Counted from the first letter of the stretch, positions 1 to 6,676 are shown. The stretch is 7,818 nt of DNA from an uncultured Eubacteriaceae bacterium (GCA_947630385.1 CANRHG010000087.1:1-7818), one strand, 5' to 3'. The notes: generated from the sequence alone by a model not told the origin. A program made the numbers and translations.

Positions 1-62
1 TCAAATTATGTAAATTTTATTTACAATTCTATATTTTATTTACCATTTAAATATATGTTTTT

Positions 63-392
63 CTAAATCTCTATTCTATTTGTAAATTTATCCTTTATCA
101 AATCCTCAGGTGCCGGTTCAAGTGTCGCAACACTTTCCGGGAAAATCGACCAAGTCACCGAGGTGTTACTATTTGACGGCTCAAAGGCTACACTGACCGC
201 GTCGCGAATCTGGTTGCCGGTCTGCTTGAGGGTCGTCAAGTAGAACTCACTTTTACTGATGTTCATATAGGTCGGGTTGATCACGTCCGTCCCGATCCCG
301 TAAGTCGTATAAGCTTTGATCATAACGTTACCCGGGACGGTCTGATAAGAGGTTACTCCATCGGGCGAGTTGTACGTATTGTCTCTTGTAGC
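63..392 (-). pseudogene. Out-of-frame C-terminal part of the C1A protease (end of lectin-like domain plus BIG2-like start)
   Basis: This stretch reads on from the protease in a different frame. It begins after an in-frame TAA at 393-395, continues through RDNTYNSPDGVTSYQ and VPGNVMIKAYTTYG, and ends at TAG (63-65). In intact lectin-like C1 proteases the W-x-D-(I/L) strand is followed by an (N)V-x-IKAYT-type strand. Here the first lies in the upstream frame (WRDIT) and the second in this one. The only ATG (321-323) has no ribosome binding site, so independent translation is unlikely. The later part (FEPSNSNTSVTWS, then ESVATLEP) resembles the core of a bacterial Ig-like BIG2 domain, but it stops before that fold would normally finish. 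Restoring one base would give a protein of about 663 residues. A real mutation and a sequencing or assembly error cannot be separated from the sequence alone. Confidence 0.75.
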
Positions 393-2053
393 TTACTGGT
401 AATTTCGGGATCTGTGATGTCTCTCCATTCGGGCTGGCTTTGGCCGACGGTACCGTTTAAGCCGTAAATATAGCTTTGACCCGGATCGACTTTGGCAACG
501 TAATCATTGCTGGCAACCCCAACGGGTTCGCCTTTATTGTCGACCAAATACGTTACGAGCGCGGTACTCGAACCGTATTCGACCGCGATGTCCTGCATGG
601 ACGGCATGACCGGGGTTGTTTTATCTCCTTCTTCCGTATAGGAGATGTCGTAATACGTCATGTTTTCGACGACGGAGTAACGTGTCCCGGCCGGAAGATT
701 CACAGGCGTAGGCAGTTCGATCGTATAAAAACCACCGTGTTCAAAATCTTTGGTTACGGTTGCCGCAAGAGTTCCCGCTGTTGGGTCGGTCGCTCCCGGT
801 GGTAAGATATAAACTTCGGCTGTGACCGTTGAAGCGTTGTTGAGTTGTGGGAAAGCCGAAACCGCGCGAAGAACCTGATCGCTTTGGGCCGTAAAGACGT
901 TGGCCATCTTCAAATTGCCCGGTTGAATCGAACCAAAATCATTTTGTTGGGCGATTTTTAGATTATCGCTGTTGGAATTGATGTTACGAGCATTTAAGAA
1001 ATCGTACTGATTGTTTAAATCATAGGAATAACCGAGTTCTTCGGTTTCAATATCAAAACCTTCAACGACCCCGATTGTTTGATCGTAATAGGACAGATAA
1101 AAATAACCACCATCGCCCCAATCGGATCCCCAGGAATTTCTTACGATCCAGGCACCGTCTCCGGGAGGTGTGATGTTAAAATTGCTCGCCGGATAATCGT
1201 CATCCCAACCTACGATCACAACACCGTGGTCCATTTGCTGAATTTTATCGGTATACTGGGCCCAATTGGTCGCATTGAAATACTCATTCTCAGCTGTCTG
1301 TGCGCAGTACGTTAAATCTATAGCCCCGTATTTTAAAATCATCTGCTTTGCCTGCGGCGTAAATTCTTCTTCGGTGATTGTTTCTGTAGCTGGACCGTAG
1401 AGCATATCGACGTTCTGGAGATGATAGGCATCGTCGTAAATATCATCGTAAGGAAGAGACCAGTCTCCGGCTGGATCCGGAACCGGTCCGGTTGCGGAAA
1501 CGATATAATTCTTGTCGCTGTTGAGATAAGGGACCTGCGCTTCCGTGCTGGCTCCGTTCCAGGTCTGCATTTGACCTAAGCCTGTAAACGGAGTACCACC
1601 GCCCGTATAGATCCGGCTCGAAAAATCATACTGCCAAGATAAGTCGATATCTAGCACATCCACACCTTCGTATTGTTCCGGGGTCATCGTTTTCGAACCT
1701 TGAAGGTGGAAAGCGTACCAAACCAGGGCTTTTTCCGATAAATTGATGTTCGGATTTGCGCCCTTCTTGATCGCGTTCGCTTCAGAAGCACCGATCGCGG
1801 CGTGCGCCCAACACGTACCAAAATTTATTTGGTTTCGAATCGGTGGAAGGTAGCTTTGGCCGTCGATGTCACGAAGGTCGTACTGCGCCGGGAGGTCTGG
1901 CTCCGGTTCGGGTTCAGGATCGGACGGTTCTTCGTCTACCGTCATGTCTTGTTCTACTTCAGGTATGACCGCAACGTCGTCCTGCGCGAACGCCACCGGC
2001 ATAAAAAGACAAAGAATAAAACATAATAAAGCCGTAATTCGGGAAACTTTCAT
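353..2053 (-). CDS. Secreted C1A (papain-like) cysteine protease with lectin-like domain, frameshifted at its 3' end
   Basis: The 566-residue reading frame is an exported papain-fold protease. Residues 1-23 form a signal peptide (basic start, hydrophobic core, cleavage likely after AFA). Residues 26-55 are an acidic Pro/Glu-rich linker. The catalytic domain follows: oxyanion Gln75 in IRNQ, nucleophile Cys81 in GTCWAH, His276 in MDHGVVIVGWDD, and Asn306 in RNSWGSDWGDGGY. All four key residues are intact. Residues about 370-530 match the lectin-like domain found behind clostridial C1 proteases (NDFG, MANVFTA, and a Gly-rich turn before YTIELPTPVNLPAGTRYSVV). The start has an AAGG site 9 nt upstream. 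After Leu555 the frame drifts into a short non-homologous tail ending in TAA at 353, while a natural continuation is present in another frame, so the gene looks frameshifted. It is likely an extracellular protease. No sortase motif is visible. Confidence 0.9.
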   Translation of the reverse strand: MKVSRITALLCFILCLFMPVAFAQDDVAVIPEVEQDMTVDEEPSDPEPEPEPDLPAQYDLRDIDGQSYLPPIRNQINFGTCWAHAAIGASEANAIKKGANPNINLSEKALVWYAFHLQGSKTMTPEQYEGVDVLDIDLSWQYDFSSRIYTGGGTPFTGLGQMQTWNGASTEAQVPYLNSDKNYIVSATGPVPDPAGDWSLPYDDIYDDAYHLQNVDMLYGPATETITEEEFTPQAKQMILKYGAIDLTYCAQTAENEYFNATNWAQYTDKIQQMDHGVVIVGWDDDYPASNFNITPPGDGAWIVRNSWGSDWGDGGYFYLSYYDQTIGVVEGFDIETEELGYSYDLNNQYDFLNARNINSNSDNLKIAQQNDFGSIQPGNLKMANVFTAQSDQVLRAVSAFPQLNNASTVTAEVYILPPGATDPTAGTLAATVTKDFEHGGFYTIELPTPVNLPAGTRYSVVENMTYYDISYTEEGDKTTPVMPSMQDIAVEYGSSTALVTYLVDNKGEPVGVASNDYVAKVDPGQSYIYGLNGTVGQSQPEWRDITDPEITSKLQETIRTTRPME

Positions 2054-2136
2054 TAAATATTTCCTTTCTTTATTTTTAGGTCTGGTAACCTTAAAAATAC
2101 TTAAAATTTATTACCGCTTTTATTTTACCAACTTTT

Positions 2137-2189
2137 GACGCTTATTTTAATGCCTTACGCAAGAATTAATGTTTTTAATTTTAAGCGTC
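2137..2189. repeat. Inverted repeat upstream of the protease gene
   Basis: GACGCTTA at 2137-2144 is repeated as its reverse complement TAAGCGTC at 2182-2189, 37 nt apart, in the AT-rich leader between the protease start (2053) and the neighbouring operon terminator. It could be an operator for the protease or a weak stem. I see no convincing -35/-10 pair for the protease in 2054-2213. Confidence 0.3.
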
Positions 2190-2213
2190 GCACCTTAATT
2201 TTAATACTACCGA

Positions 2214-2252
2214 CAAAAAAGCTCCAGGTCCGAACTTTTCGAACCTGGAGCT
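2214..2252 (-). terminator. Intrinsic terminator of the MATE-Nudix-lipoprotein operon
   Basis: A 15-bp stem (2220-2234 with 2238-2252, loop 2235-2237) is followed on the minus strand by a run of T (2214-2219). The one non-Watson-Crick position is a G-U wobble in the minus-strand RNA but a C-A mismatch on plus, which supports use on the minus strand. It lies 18 nt past the lipoprotein stop codon. Confidence 0.9.
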
Positions 2253-2270
2253 AATAGGTAAGTTTTTATA

Positions 2271-2789
2271 TTAATTTTTTTCGAATGAGATCGCAACGTC
2301 GTCTTCGTAATTGATCGTCAGTATCGCGTCGCTGATATCAAAAGTGTAGGTTTCGGATTCCCCGATTAAGTCTTCGGCTTCGTCGAACTGGTCAAACAAG
2401 ACTTCGTTGTCTTCCGTTAGTCCGTCGGCCGAAGCTACATTGCTAAGCTGGGTGACTTCGTTTTTAACGACGTTTTCCGGCGTGAGCGTGACTTCGTTGC
2501 CGTTGACCGTATACTTTCCTTCGAGCTCGACTTCATCCGTCTGCGCGGCGTTGTCGGTTCCGACGACTTCGTTCGTCGCGTTAAGCGTATAGGTTCCGTC
2601 GTCGGCGAAGGTGTATTCCAGTCCGACCGTTCCGTTGACCTCTTGCCCGCTCGCTAGGGTCACGGGGCCGTATTCTTCGGAAACTCCCCAAGAACCAACG
2701 AGGTCGGACGTAGAAGTCGTAGAGGATGAACAACCCGCGAAAACGAGCAGGCAGCCGATAGCGATTAAGGTGAGTAAATACTTTTTCAT
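2271..2789 (-). CDS. Small acidic lipoprotein with lipocalin-like repeat pattern
   Basis: The 172-residue protein starts MKKYLLTLIAIGCLLVFAGC, a lipoprotein signal with a lipobox-type FAGC, so Cys20 would be lipidated and the mature protein anchored on the outer face of the membrane. A Ser/Thr-rich spacer (21-28) follows. The pattern LVGSWGV, then YTFADDGTYTLN, then GKYTVNGNEVTLTP is typical of small lipocalin-like beta-sheet domains in Bacillota lipoproteins. The C-terminal half is rich in Asp and Glu and ends SFEKN. A strong AAGGAG lies 4 nt before the ATG. It is the last gene of the operon, 23 nt after the Nudix gene, with a terminator behind it. The function is not known. A ligand-binding or envelope role is inferred only from its location and fold pattern. 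Confidence 0.8.
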   Translation of the reverse strand: MKKYLLTLIAIGCLLVFAGCSSSTTSTSDLVGSWGVSEEYGPVTLASGQEVNGTVGLEYTFADDGTYTLNATNEVVGTDNAAQTDEVELEGKYTVNGNEVTLTPENVVKNEVTQLSNVASADGLTEDNEVLFDQFDEAEDLIGESETYTFDISDAILTINYEDDVAISFEKN

Positions 2790-2812
2790 AAATCTCCTTA
2801 AATTTCGAACGT

Positions 2813-3442
2813 CTAATCTATGATCGGAATAAAATCCGGGTTATCCCGGGCTTCAAAACAAAGATCGATCAACTCTTTGGTGGTACGCCCATCCGAAAGT
2901 TCCGGAAGGTCGTAACGGCTAAAGAAGTTGGCTTCTGACGTTTCGGTATTATCATTAAATCTATACCCATCAAACGAGCATAACATCACAGTTTTATAAA
3001 TTGCGTATGGGAGCGGCGCTTTGGTATTGCTGACCCAATCGAGGACGCACACGAGTTTGGTCGGGTTGACGATCGCCCCGGCTTCTTCGAGGCATTCTTT
3101 TTTGATGTTTTCCCTGATCGAAAGCCCGATGTCACACCAGCCGCCGGGCATCGCCCAACGCCCGTCGATTTTTTCTTTGACGAGCAGGATGTCGTCCCCC
3201 TCCAAAATGGCGGCGCGCACGTCGTTTTTCGGGGTTTGGTAGCCTTTTTCAAAGCAAAAAAGATCCCGGATCTTCTCTTCGCCCGCTTCGGTGTATTCCT
3301 GCATGATCTCGACCGATAAGTCGCGCAGTTGTTGATAGCGGTCGAGCTCGTATTTGTCTTTGGTATAAGTCAGTCCCTGTTGGGCTAGCGACTGTATCCG
3401 TTTGGCCCAGTTGAGCCATTTGGGTTCGTGGTCTTTGTTCAC
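2813..3442 (-). CDS. Nudix hydrolase with N-terminal Nudix_N-type domain (ADP-ribose or CDP-choline pyrophosphatase-like)
   Basis: The 209-residue protein belongs to the group of Nudix hydrolases with a helical N-terminal domain (about 8-65) that cleave nucleoside diphosphates linked to another group, such as ADP-ribose or CDP-choline. The Nudix fold follows, with VRAAILEGDDILLVKEK, then WAMPGGWCDIG and the Nudix box at 101-123. Compared with GX5EX7REUXEEXGU, the metal-binding Glu119 and Glu120 are present, Arg is Lys115, and the first Glu is Leu107, which is unusual. The start is GTG. It overlaps the MATE stop by 4 nt (GTGA) and has a strong GGAAGGAG site 7 nt upstream, so it is translationally coupled to the MATE gene. 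The substrate cannot be told from sequence. A housekeeping role in nucleotide clean-up is the default inference. Confidence 0.88.
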   Translation of the reverse strand: MNKDHEPKWLNWAKRIQSLAQQGLTYTKDKYELDRYQQLRDLSVEIMQEYTEAGEEKIRDLFCFEKGYQTPKNDVRAAILEGDDILLVKEKIDGRWAMPGGWCDIGLSIRENIKKECLEEAGAIVNPTKLVCVLDWVSNTKAPLPYAIYKTVMLCSFDGYRFNDNTETSEANFFSRYDLPELSDGRTTKELIDLCFEARDNPDFIPIID

Positions 3443-4845
3443 GCATGTGCTCCTTCCATTTTTGGGAATTTATCGAGTACGGTCTTCTTTTCATGGATAA
3501 AGGTAAGACCGAGATATAACAGGCTAAAGGCTTCGGCCGTCAGGAAGCTGTACCAGTTGAGTTCCAAGCCTCCCAGATAACTGAAGATATAAGCCATCGG
3601 TAAGAGAATGACGATCTGTCTTAGAATCGAGGCGATCATCGAAATATAAGATTTGCCGATTGCCTGGAACGAGACCGATAAAACAATGCCGATACCGGCC
3701 AGTGGGAAACTTAAAGCGATGATACGGAAAGCCGTCGTTCCGATACTCATCATATCGGGACTGGCGTCAAAAATCGCCAGAATGCTTTGCGGGGCCAGCT
3801 CAAACCAAAGGGTCCCTAAAATCATGACCGCAAACGAGATCAACATCGCGTATTTGAGCGTCGCCATAAAGCGTTTCTCGTTTCGGGCCCCAAAACTATA
3901 CCCCAGAATCGGCATGGCCCCTTGTCCAAGGCCAAAAATCGGCATGAAAATAAAGGACTGGACTTTAAAGTAAACCCCAAATACGGCCAAAACCGTCGTT
4001 CCGTAATAGGCTAAAAGCAAATTGTATCCCGAAAGCATGACCGAGCCGATCCCCTGCATGACGGCGGCGGGAAGGCCCACGACCAGGATTTCCTTCATGA
4101 CCTCGTTTGAGTAATGAAAGCCCTTGAAACGGACTTTGAGGATGTTTTTCTTGCGGAAAAAGACGATACCTAAAACGTAGATCATCGATAAAATTTGTCC
4201 GATGACCGTCGCGATGGCCGCGCCGTTGACGCCGAGTTGTGGAAAGCCAAAGTAGCCGAAGATAAAAAACGGGTCGAGAATGATGTTGGTGATCGCCCCG
4301 ATGAGTTGGCCGATCATAGGTTGGATCATGTTTCCCGTACCCTGCATGATCGAAAAGCCGGCCTGGGTGAAAATACTACCGAAAGCCAGATAAGTGACGA
4401 TGTAGGAATAGCCCAGGGCCATGGTAAGGGTGGGACCGGGGTCGGAAAAGAGTTCCAAAAACGGACGGATTCCAAAAAACGCGAAGACGACGCAAAGAAG
4501 CGAGGTGATCAACGACAAAATCAGTCCGTGGTCCGCGATCTGAACGGCATCGGATAGCTTTCCCTGTCCGAGTTTTCGGGCGATCCCGGAATTGATCCCA
4601 ACGCCCATACCTACCGAGAGGGCGACGATTAGGATCTGGATCGGAAAGGCGAGCGAGACCGCGGCGAGGGCTTCTTCGCCGATCCGGGCCACGTAGATCG
4701 AATCGACGACGTTATAACAGGCCTGAACGAACATCGAGATGACGGCGGGAAGAGACATGCTTATTAGAAGTTTTAAGATGGGCTCGGTCCCCATCTTGTT
4801 TTCCCGTTCTTCGTATTGATTATTTTTGACTGTCTGCTGATTCAT
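3439..4845 (-). CDS. MATE family multidrug/Na+ antiporter, MepA-like
   Basis: The 468-residue membrane protein has about 12 hydrophobic segments in two homologous halves. Its N-terminus matches the MepA-like branch of MATE exporters: NKMGTEPILKLLISMSLPA (17-35), followed by a VDSIYVARIG segment and LAAVSLAFPIQ. The mid-protein GAAIATVIGQ and the second-half GLPAAVMQG and GLGQGAMPILGYSFGA motifs are also typical. Such pumps sit in the cytoplasmic membrane and expel cationic drugs or metabolites in exchange for Na+ or H+. The length is normal. The start has GAGGAGG only 4 nt upstream. An internal ATG at residue 18 has no comparable site, so I prefer the first ATG. It is the first gene of the operon with the Nudix and lipoprotein genes. 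The actual substrate is unknown. Confidence 0.93.
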   Translation of the reverse strand: MNQQTVKNNQYEERENKMGTEPILKLLISMSLPAVISMFVQACYNVVDSIYVARIGEEALAAVSLAFPIQILIVALSVGMGVGINSGIARKLGQGKLSDAVQIADHGLILSLITSLLCVVFAFFGIRPFLELFSDPGPTLTMALGYSYIVTYLAFGSIFTQAGFSIMQGTGNMIQPMIGQLIGAITNIILDPFFIFGYFGFPQLGVNGAAIATVIGQILSMIYVLGIVFFRKKNILKVRFKGFHYSNEVMKEILVVGLPAAVMQGIGSVMLSGYNLLLAYYGTTVLAVFGVYFKVQSFIFMPIFGLGQGAMPILGYSFGARNEKRFMATLKYAMLISFAVMILGTLWFELAPQSILAIFDASPDMMSIGTTAFRIIALSFPLAGIGIVLSVSFQAIGKSYISMIASILRQIVILLPMAYIFSYLGGLELNWYSFLTAEAFSLLYLGLTFIHEKKTVLDKFPKMEGAHA

Positions 4846-4872
4846 TTTTCCTCCTCTTTAAGTATATAAGAA

Positions 4873-4901
4873 TATAAATCTTTTTTCACCTTAAAGTGCA
4901 A
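4873..4901 (-). promoter_or_regulatory. Candidate promoter of the MATE operon
   Basis: On the minus strand TTGCAC (4896-4901) and TTTATA (4873-4878) are separated by 17 nt, giving a leader of about 20 nt before the MATE ATG. A TATACT closer to the gene (4861-4866) would start transcription inside the ribosome binding site, so I rate it lower. The region is very AT-rich, so the match is only moderate evidence. Confidence 0.45.
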
Positions 4902-4964
4902 ATTAGAAAAAATTTTCAAAGTAATCTCTAAGAAATTGTTAAGAATCTTTAAATTTTACTTTAT

Positions 4965-4993
4965 TTTTTTGAAAAACAAGATATAATTATAAT
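4965..4993 (+). promoter_or_regulatory. Candidate promoter of the glycosyltransferase gene
   Basis: A perfect TATAAT at 4988-4993 sits 17 nt after a T-rich -35-like hexamer (4965-4970), about 35 nt before the glycosyltransferase ATG. The -35 is poor, and a second TATAAT overlaps at 4982-4987. The gene's ribosome binding site is GAGGTGA (5018-5024), 3 nt before the ATG. Confidence 0.5.
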
Positions 4994-5027
4994 ATTCTTA
5001 GAATAAACTTAGAAATCGAGGTGACCA

Positions 5028-6272
5028 ATGGTAGAACTATACGTAAGCATTTTAACGCTCTTTGGTATCCCTATTTTTATTTACTGTATCTATACGCTTT
5101 TGGTTTCGCTCCCGGGCCTAGGCTCGTACGAACAATATAAGGAAGTCAAATACAAGAACCGATTTGCCGCGGTAATCGCCGCGCGAAACGAAGAAGACGT
5201 AGTAGGAGAGCTCGTCGAATCCTTAAAAAGCGTAAATTACCCAAAAGAGCTTTTGGATATTTGGGTCATTCCAAATAACTGCAGCGACCACACCAAAGAA
5301 AGAGCGGAAGAACACGGGGCGAGAATCTACGAACCCAAAGGCGTGATCCGTTCCAAAGGCGACGCCTTAAGGGAATATTTTGATTTTATCTTTTCGGAAG
5401 AAGACCACTACGACGCCTTTTGTATTTTCGACGCGGACAATTTGGTCACGCCGGAATTTTTTAATAAAATGAACGACGCCTTGGAAGCGGGTGAAAAAAT
5501 CGCCCAGGGCTATAGAGAAAGCAAGAACCCAAAAGACAGTTGGATCTCCGCCAACCAGTCGATGTTTTACTGGCTGACCAACCGGTTTTTAAACTGCGCC
5601 AAACGCCGTCTTAAGATGTCGGCCGTCTTAAACGGCACGGGCTTTATGGTAAGTAGAGAGGTCTTAAAAGAACAGGGCTTTAACACGTACACGTTGACCG
5701 AAGACATCGAATACTCAACGCAGTGTATCCTAAAGGGAGAACGCATCGCGTTTGTCTCGGAAGCCATTACCTACGACGAACATCCGACGGATTTTGAAAT
5801 GTCCTGGAAACAGCGAAAACGCTGGTCGACGGGAATCTTACAGACTTTAAGGCGCTACGGAAAAAGCCTTGCAAAAAATTTCTTTAAAACCGGCAAATGG
5901 ATCAATCTAGATTTGATCGTATACCTAGCGGCGCCCTTAATACAGATCTACACTTTCATCTACACGATCTTAACGATCCTGTCTTTTGGTCTTATCCTAT
6001 ATTTCTTCGGGGACTTTGGATTACATTTTTACATCGCCGTCATCTTTAACAGCCTGGCCTTTTTTGCCTGTGCCCTACTCGCGGTCTTTATCGTAAAACT
6101 GGAAAAACACAAGTTAAAAGACTGCCGCTTTAAAACCTACTGGTCTTTCTGGTGGTTTTTAGCCTCTTGGGTCTTTATTAACATCGAAGTCTTCAGAAAA
6201 CCGATCACGACGTGGGAACCGATCAAACACAGAAAAAGCATTAGTCTACAAGAACTTCAAACCCAAAAATAG
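5028..6272 (+). CDS. Membrane-bound family 2 glycosyltransferase (processive/CESA-like type)
   Basis: The 414-residue protein transfers a sugar from a nucleotide donor at the inner face of the membrane. Residues 3-30 form a membrane anchor. The GT-A domain follows: AVIAARNEEDVVGELVESL (48-66), the metal-binding DAD at 135-137 (CIFDADN), NGTGFMVSRE (202-211), the catalytic-base motif TED at 224-226, and QRKRW at 262-266. This set is typical of CESA-like GT2 enzymes that make or export polysaccharide. Three or four hydrophobic segments follow (about 292-325, 333-357 and 369-385), then a basic tail (WEPIKHRKSIS). It is a single gene, divergent from the MATE operon, with its own terminator, so nothing nearby reveals the sugar or acceptor. 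A cell-wall, glycolipid or exopolysaccharide product is possible. Confidence 0.92.
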   Translation: MVELYVSILTLFGIPIFIYCIYTLLVSLPGLGSYEQYKEVKYKNRFAAVIAARNEEDVVGELVESLKSVNYPKELLDIWVIPNNCSDHTKERAEEHGARIYEPKGVIRSKGDALREYFDFIFSEEDHYDAFCIFDADNLVTPEFFNKMNDALEAGEKIAQGYRESKNPKDSWISANQSMFYWLTNRFLNCAKRRLKMSAVLNGTGFMVSREVLKEQGFNTYTLTEDIEYSTQCILKGERIAFVSEAITYDEHPTDFEMSWKQRKRWSTGILQTLRRYGKSLAKNFFKTGKWINLDLIVYLAAPLIQIYTFIYTILTILSFGLILYFFGDFGLHFYIAVIFNSLAFFACALLAVFIVKLEKHKLKDCRFKTYWSFWWFLASWVFINIEVFRKPITTWEPIKHRKSISLQELQTQK

Positions 6273-6302
6273 CAAAATACGAGGTCACTTCCAAATAAAT
6301 GA

Positions 6303-6350
6303 ATCCCCTCTGAAAACAAGGTTTTCAGAGGGGATCGTTATTTCTCGTTT
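6303..6350 (+). terminator. Terminator of the glycosyltransferase gene
   Basis: A perfect 15-bp stem (6303-6317 with 6321-6335, loop AAG) begins 30 nt after the stop codon. It is followed on plus by a broken T-rich stretch (GTTATTTCTCGTTTT). On minus the flank is also T-rich, so it may work in both directions. Confidence 0.85.
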
Positions 6351-6504
6351 TAAGTTTGGTAGGTTTTATAACTTAAGTTTCTTCGAGTTTTGAGTTTCTA
6401 GCAAATCTATTTAAGTAGCGGGAACAAGATTAGTTTCTGCGCTATAATTTTTAAGTTTTCTGTAGAAGTTGGTGAAAATCGTTTGGCTGAGAAAAAAGAG
6501 AAAT
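6351..6504. other. Non-coding AT-rich spacer with no gene recognised
   Basis: No open frame with a ribosome binding site is visible on either strand. A plus-strand TATAAT at 6443-6448 lacks a -35. GTAGAAGTTG at 6462-6471 recurs inverted at 6635-6644. With the TATAAT upstream and the hairpin at 6512-6535 downstream, a short plus-strand RNA is conceivable but not supported further. Confidence 0.5.
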
Positions 6505-6543
6505 AAAAAAAGGATAGTTGGTTAACCTCCTATCCCGTTTTTT
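6505..6543 (-). terminator. Hairpin terminator of the toxin/small-RNA unit, probably bidirectional
   Basis: GGATAG (6512-6517) pairs with CTATCC (6530-6535), with an inner GG/CC pair around a TTAA loop. Seven T follow on minus (6505-6511), and CG plus six T follow on plus (6538-6543). The minus tract is directly adjacent and longer. It ends the small RNA and would also end read-through from the toxin gene. Confidence 0.75.
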
Positions 6544-6642
6544 GCTATCATTTGTGACGATCGGAATTCCGATAGCTCAGAATTCGTCAGCTCCTCATAT
6601 CCATCGGTAAATTCTTTAATCCGCCGCCGATGGTCAACTTCT
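6505..6642 (-). ncRNA. Candidate structured small RNA, possible RNA antitoxin of the adjacent toxin-like gene
   Basis: About 138 nt of non-coding sequence lies between a good minus-strand promoter (6649-6676) and a terminator (6505-6535). The first part folds as a hairpin closed by CCAUCGG/CCGAUGG (6627-6633 with 6601-6607), with an inner UAAA-gaa-UUUA stem. The second part can form an H-type pseudoknot: UGACGA (6584-6589) with UCGUCA (6555-6560), interleaved with GCUAUC (6571-6576) with GAUAGC (6544-6549), followed by six A. The two parts share UGAC at the start, CCGAU in the middle and AUGA..AGC at the end, at 48- and 47-nt lengths. Type III antitoxins are pseudoknots of this general size. 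The placement downstream of the toxin is not the known order. I recognise no riboswitch or housekeeping RNA motif, and no open frame is visible. Confidence 0.55.
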
Positions 6643-6648
6643 ACTAGT

Positions 6649-6676
6649 ATTATACCATCTTTTCAAACGAATTCAA
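6649..6676 (-). promoter_or_regulatory. Promoter of the candidate small RNA
   Basis: On minus, TTGAAT (6671-6676) and a perfect TATAAT (6649-6654) are 16 nt apart, predicting a start near 6642. The -35 lies within the last sense codons of the toxin-like gene (stop at 6663-6665), so the RNA can be made independently while the toxin mRNA also reads through it. Confidence 0.65.

Larger units (their letters stand above)
6462..6644. repeat. 10-bp inverted repeat bracketing the small-RNA region
   Basis: GTAGAAGTTG at 6462-6471 and its reverse complement CAACTTCTAC at 6635-6644 enclose 163 nt that contain the terminator hairpin and the pseudoknot candidate. In RNA from either strand the two arms could close a multi-branched fold. 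No target-site duplication flanks it, so a mobile element is not supported. Confidence 0.4.

Noticed and set aside
15..43. Direct repeat TTTTATTTAC (15-24 and 34-43) downstream of the protease
   Set aside because: Low-complexity AT-rich DNA; only two copies, no CRISPR-like spacing or stem with a T tract.
353..395. Programmed -1 ribosomal frameshift in the protease
   Set aside because: No slippery heptamer or obvious downstream stimulatory structure in the overlap window.
476..805. Plus-strand open frame opposite the protease
   Set aside because: Shadow frame of a clear protease domain on the other strand, with no ribosome binding site or recognisable motif.
3249..3494. Minus-strand open frame across the MATE-Nudix junction
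   Set aside because: Out-of-frame shadow; the MATE and Nudix frames have clear domains and their own start signals.
6505..6642. Known riboswitch, hammerhead (CUGACGA core), T-box, SRP or tmRNA
   Set aside because: CUGACGA occurs, but no GAAA core element follows in a hammerhead arrangement. No T-box, SRP or other conserved riboswitch core was recognised, and no minus-strand gene lies downstream to be regulated.
6462..6644. MITE or small mobile element bounded by the 10-bp inverted repeat
   Set aside because: No target-site duplication, and the repeat is short; RNA structure explains the region better.
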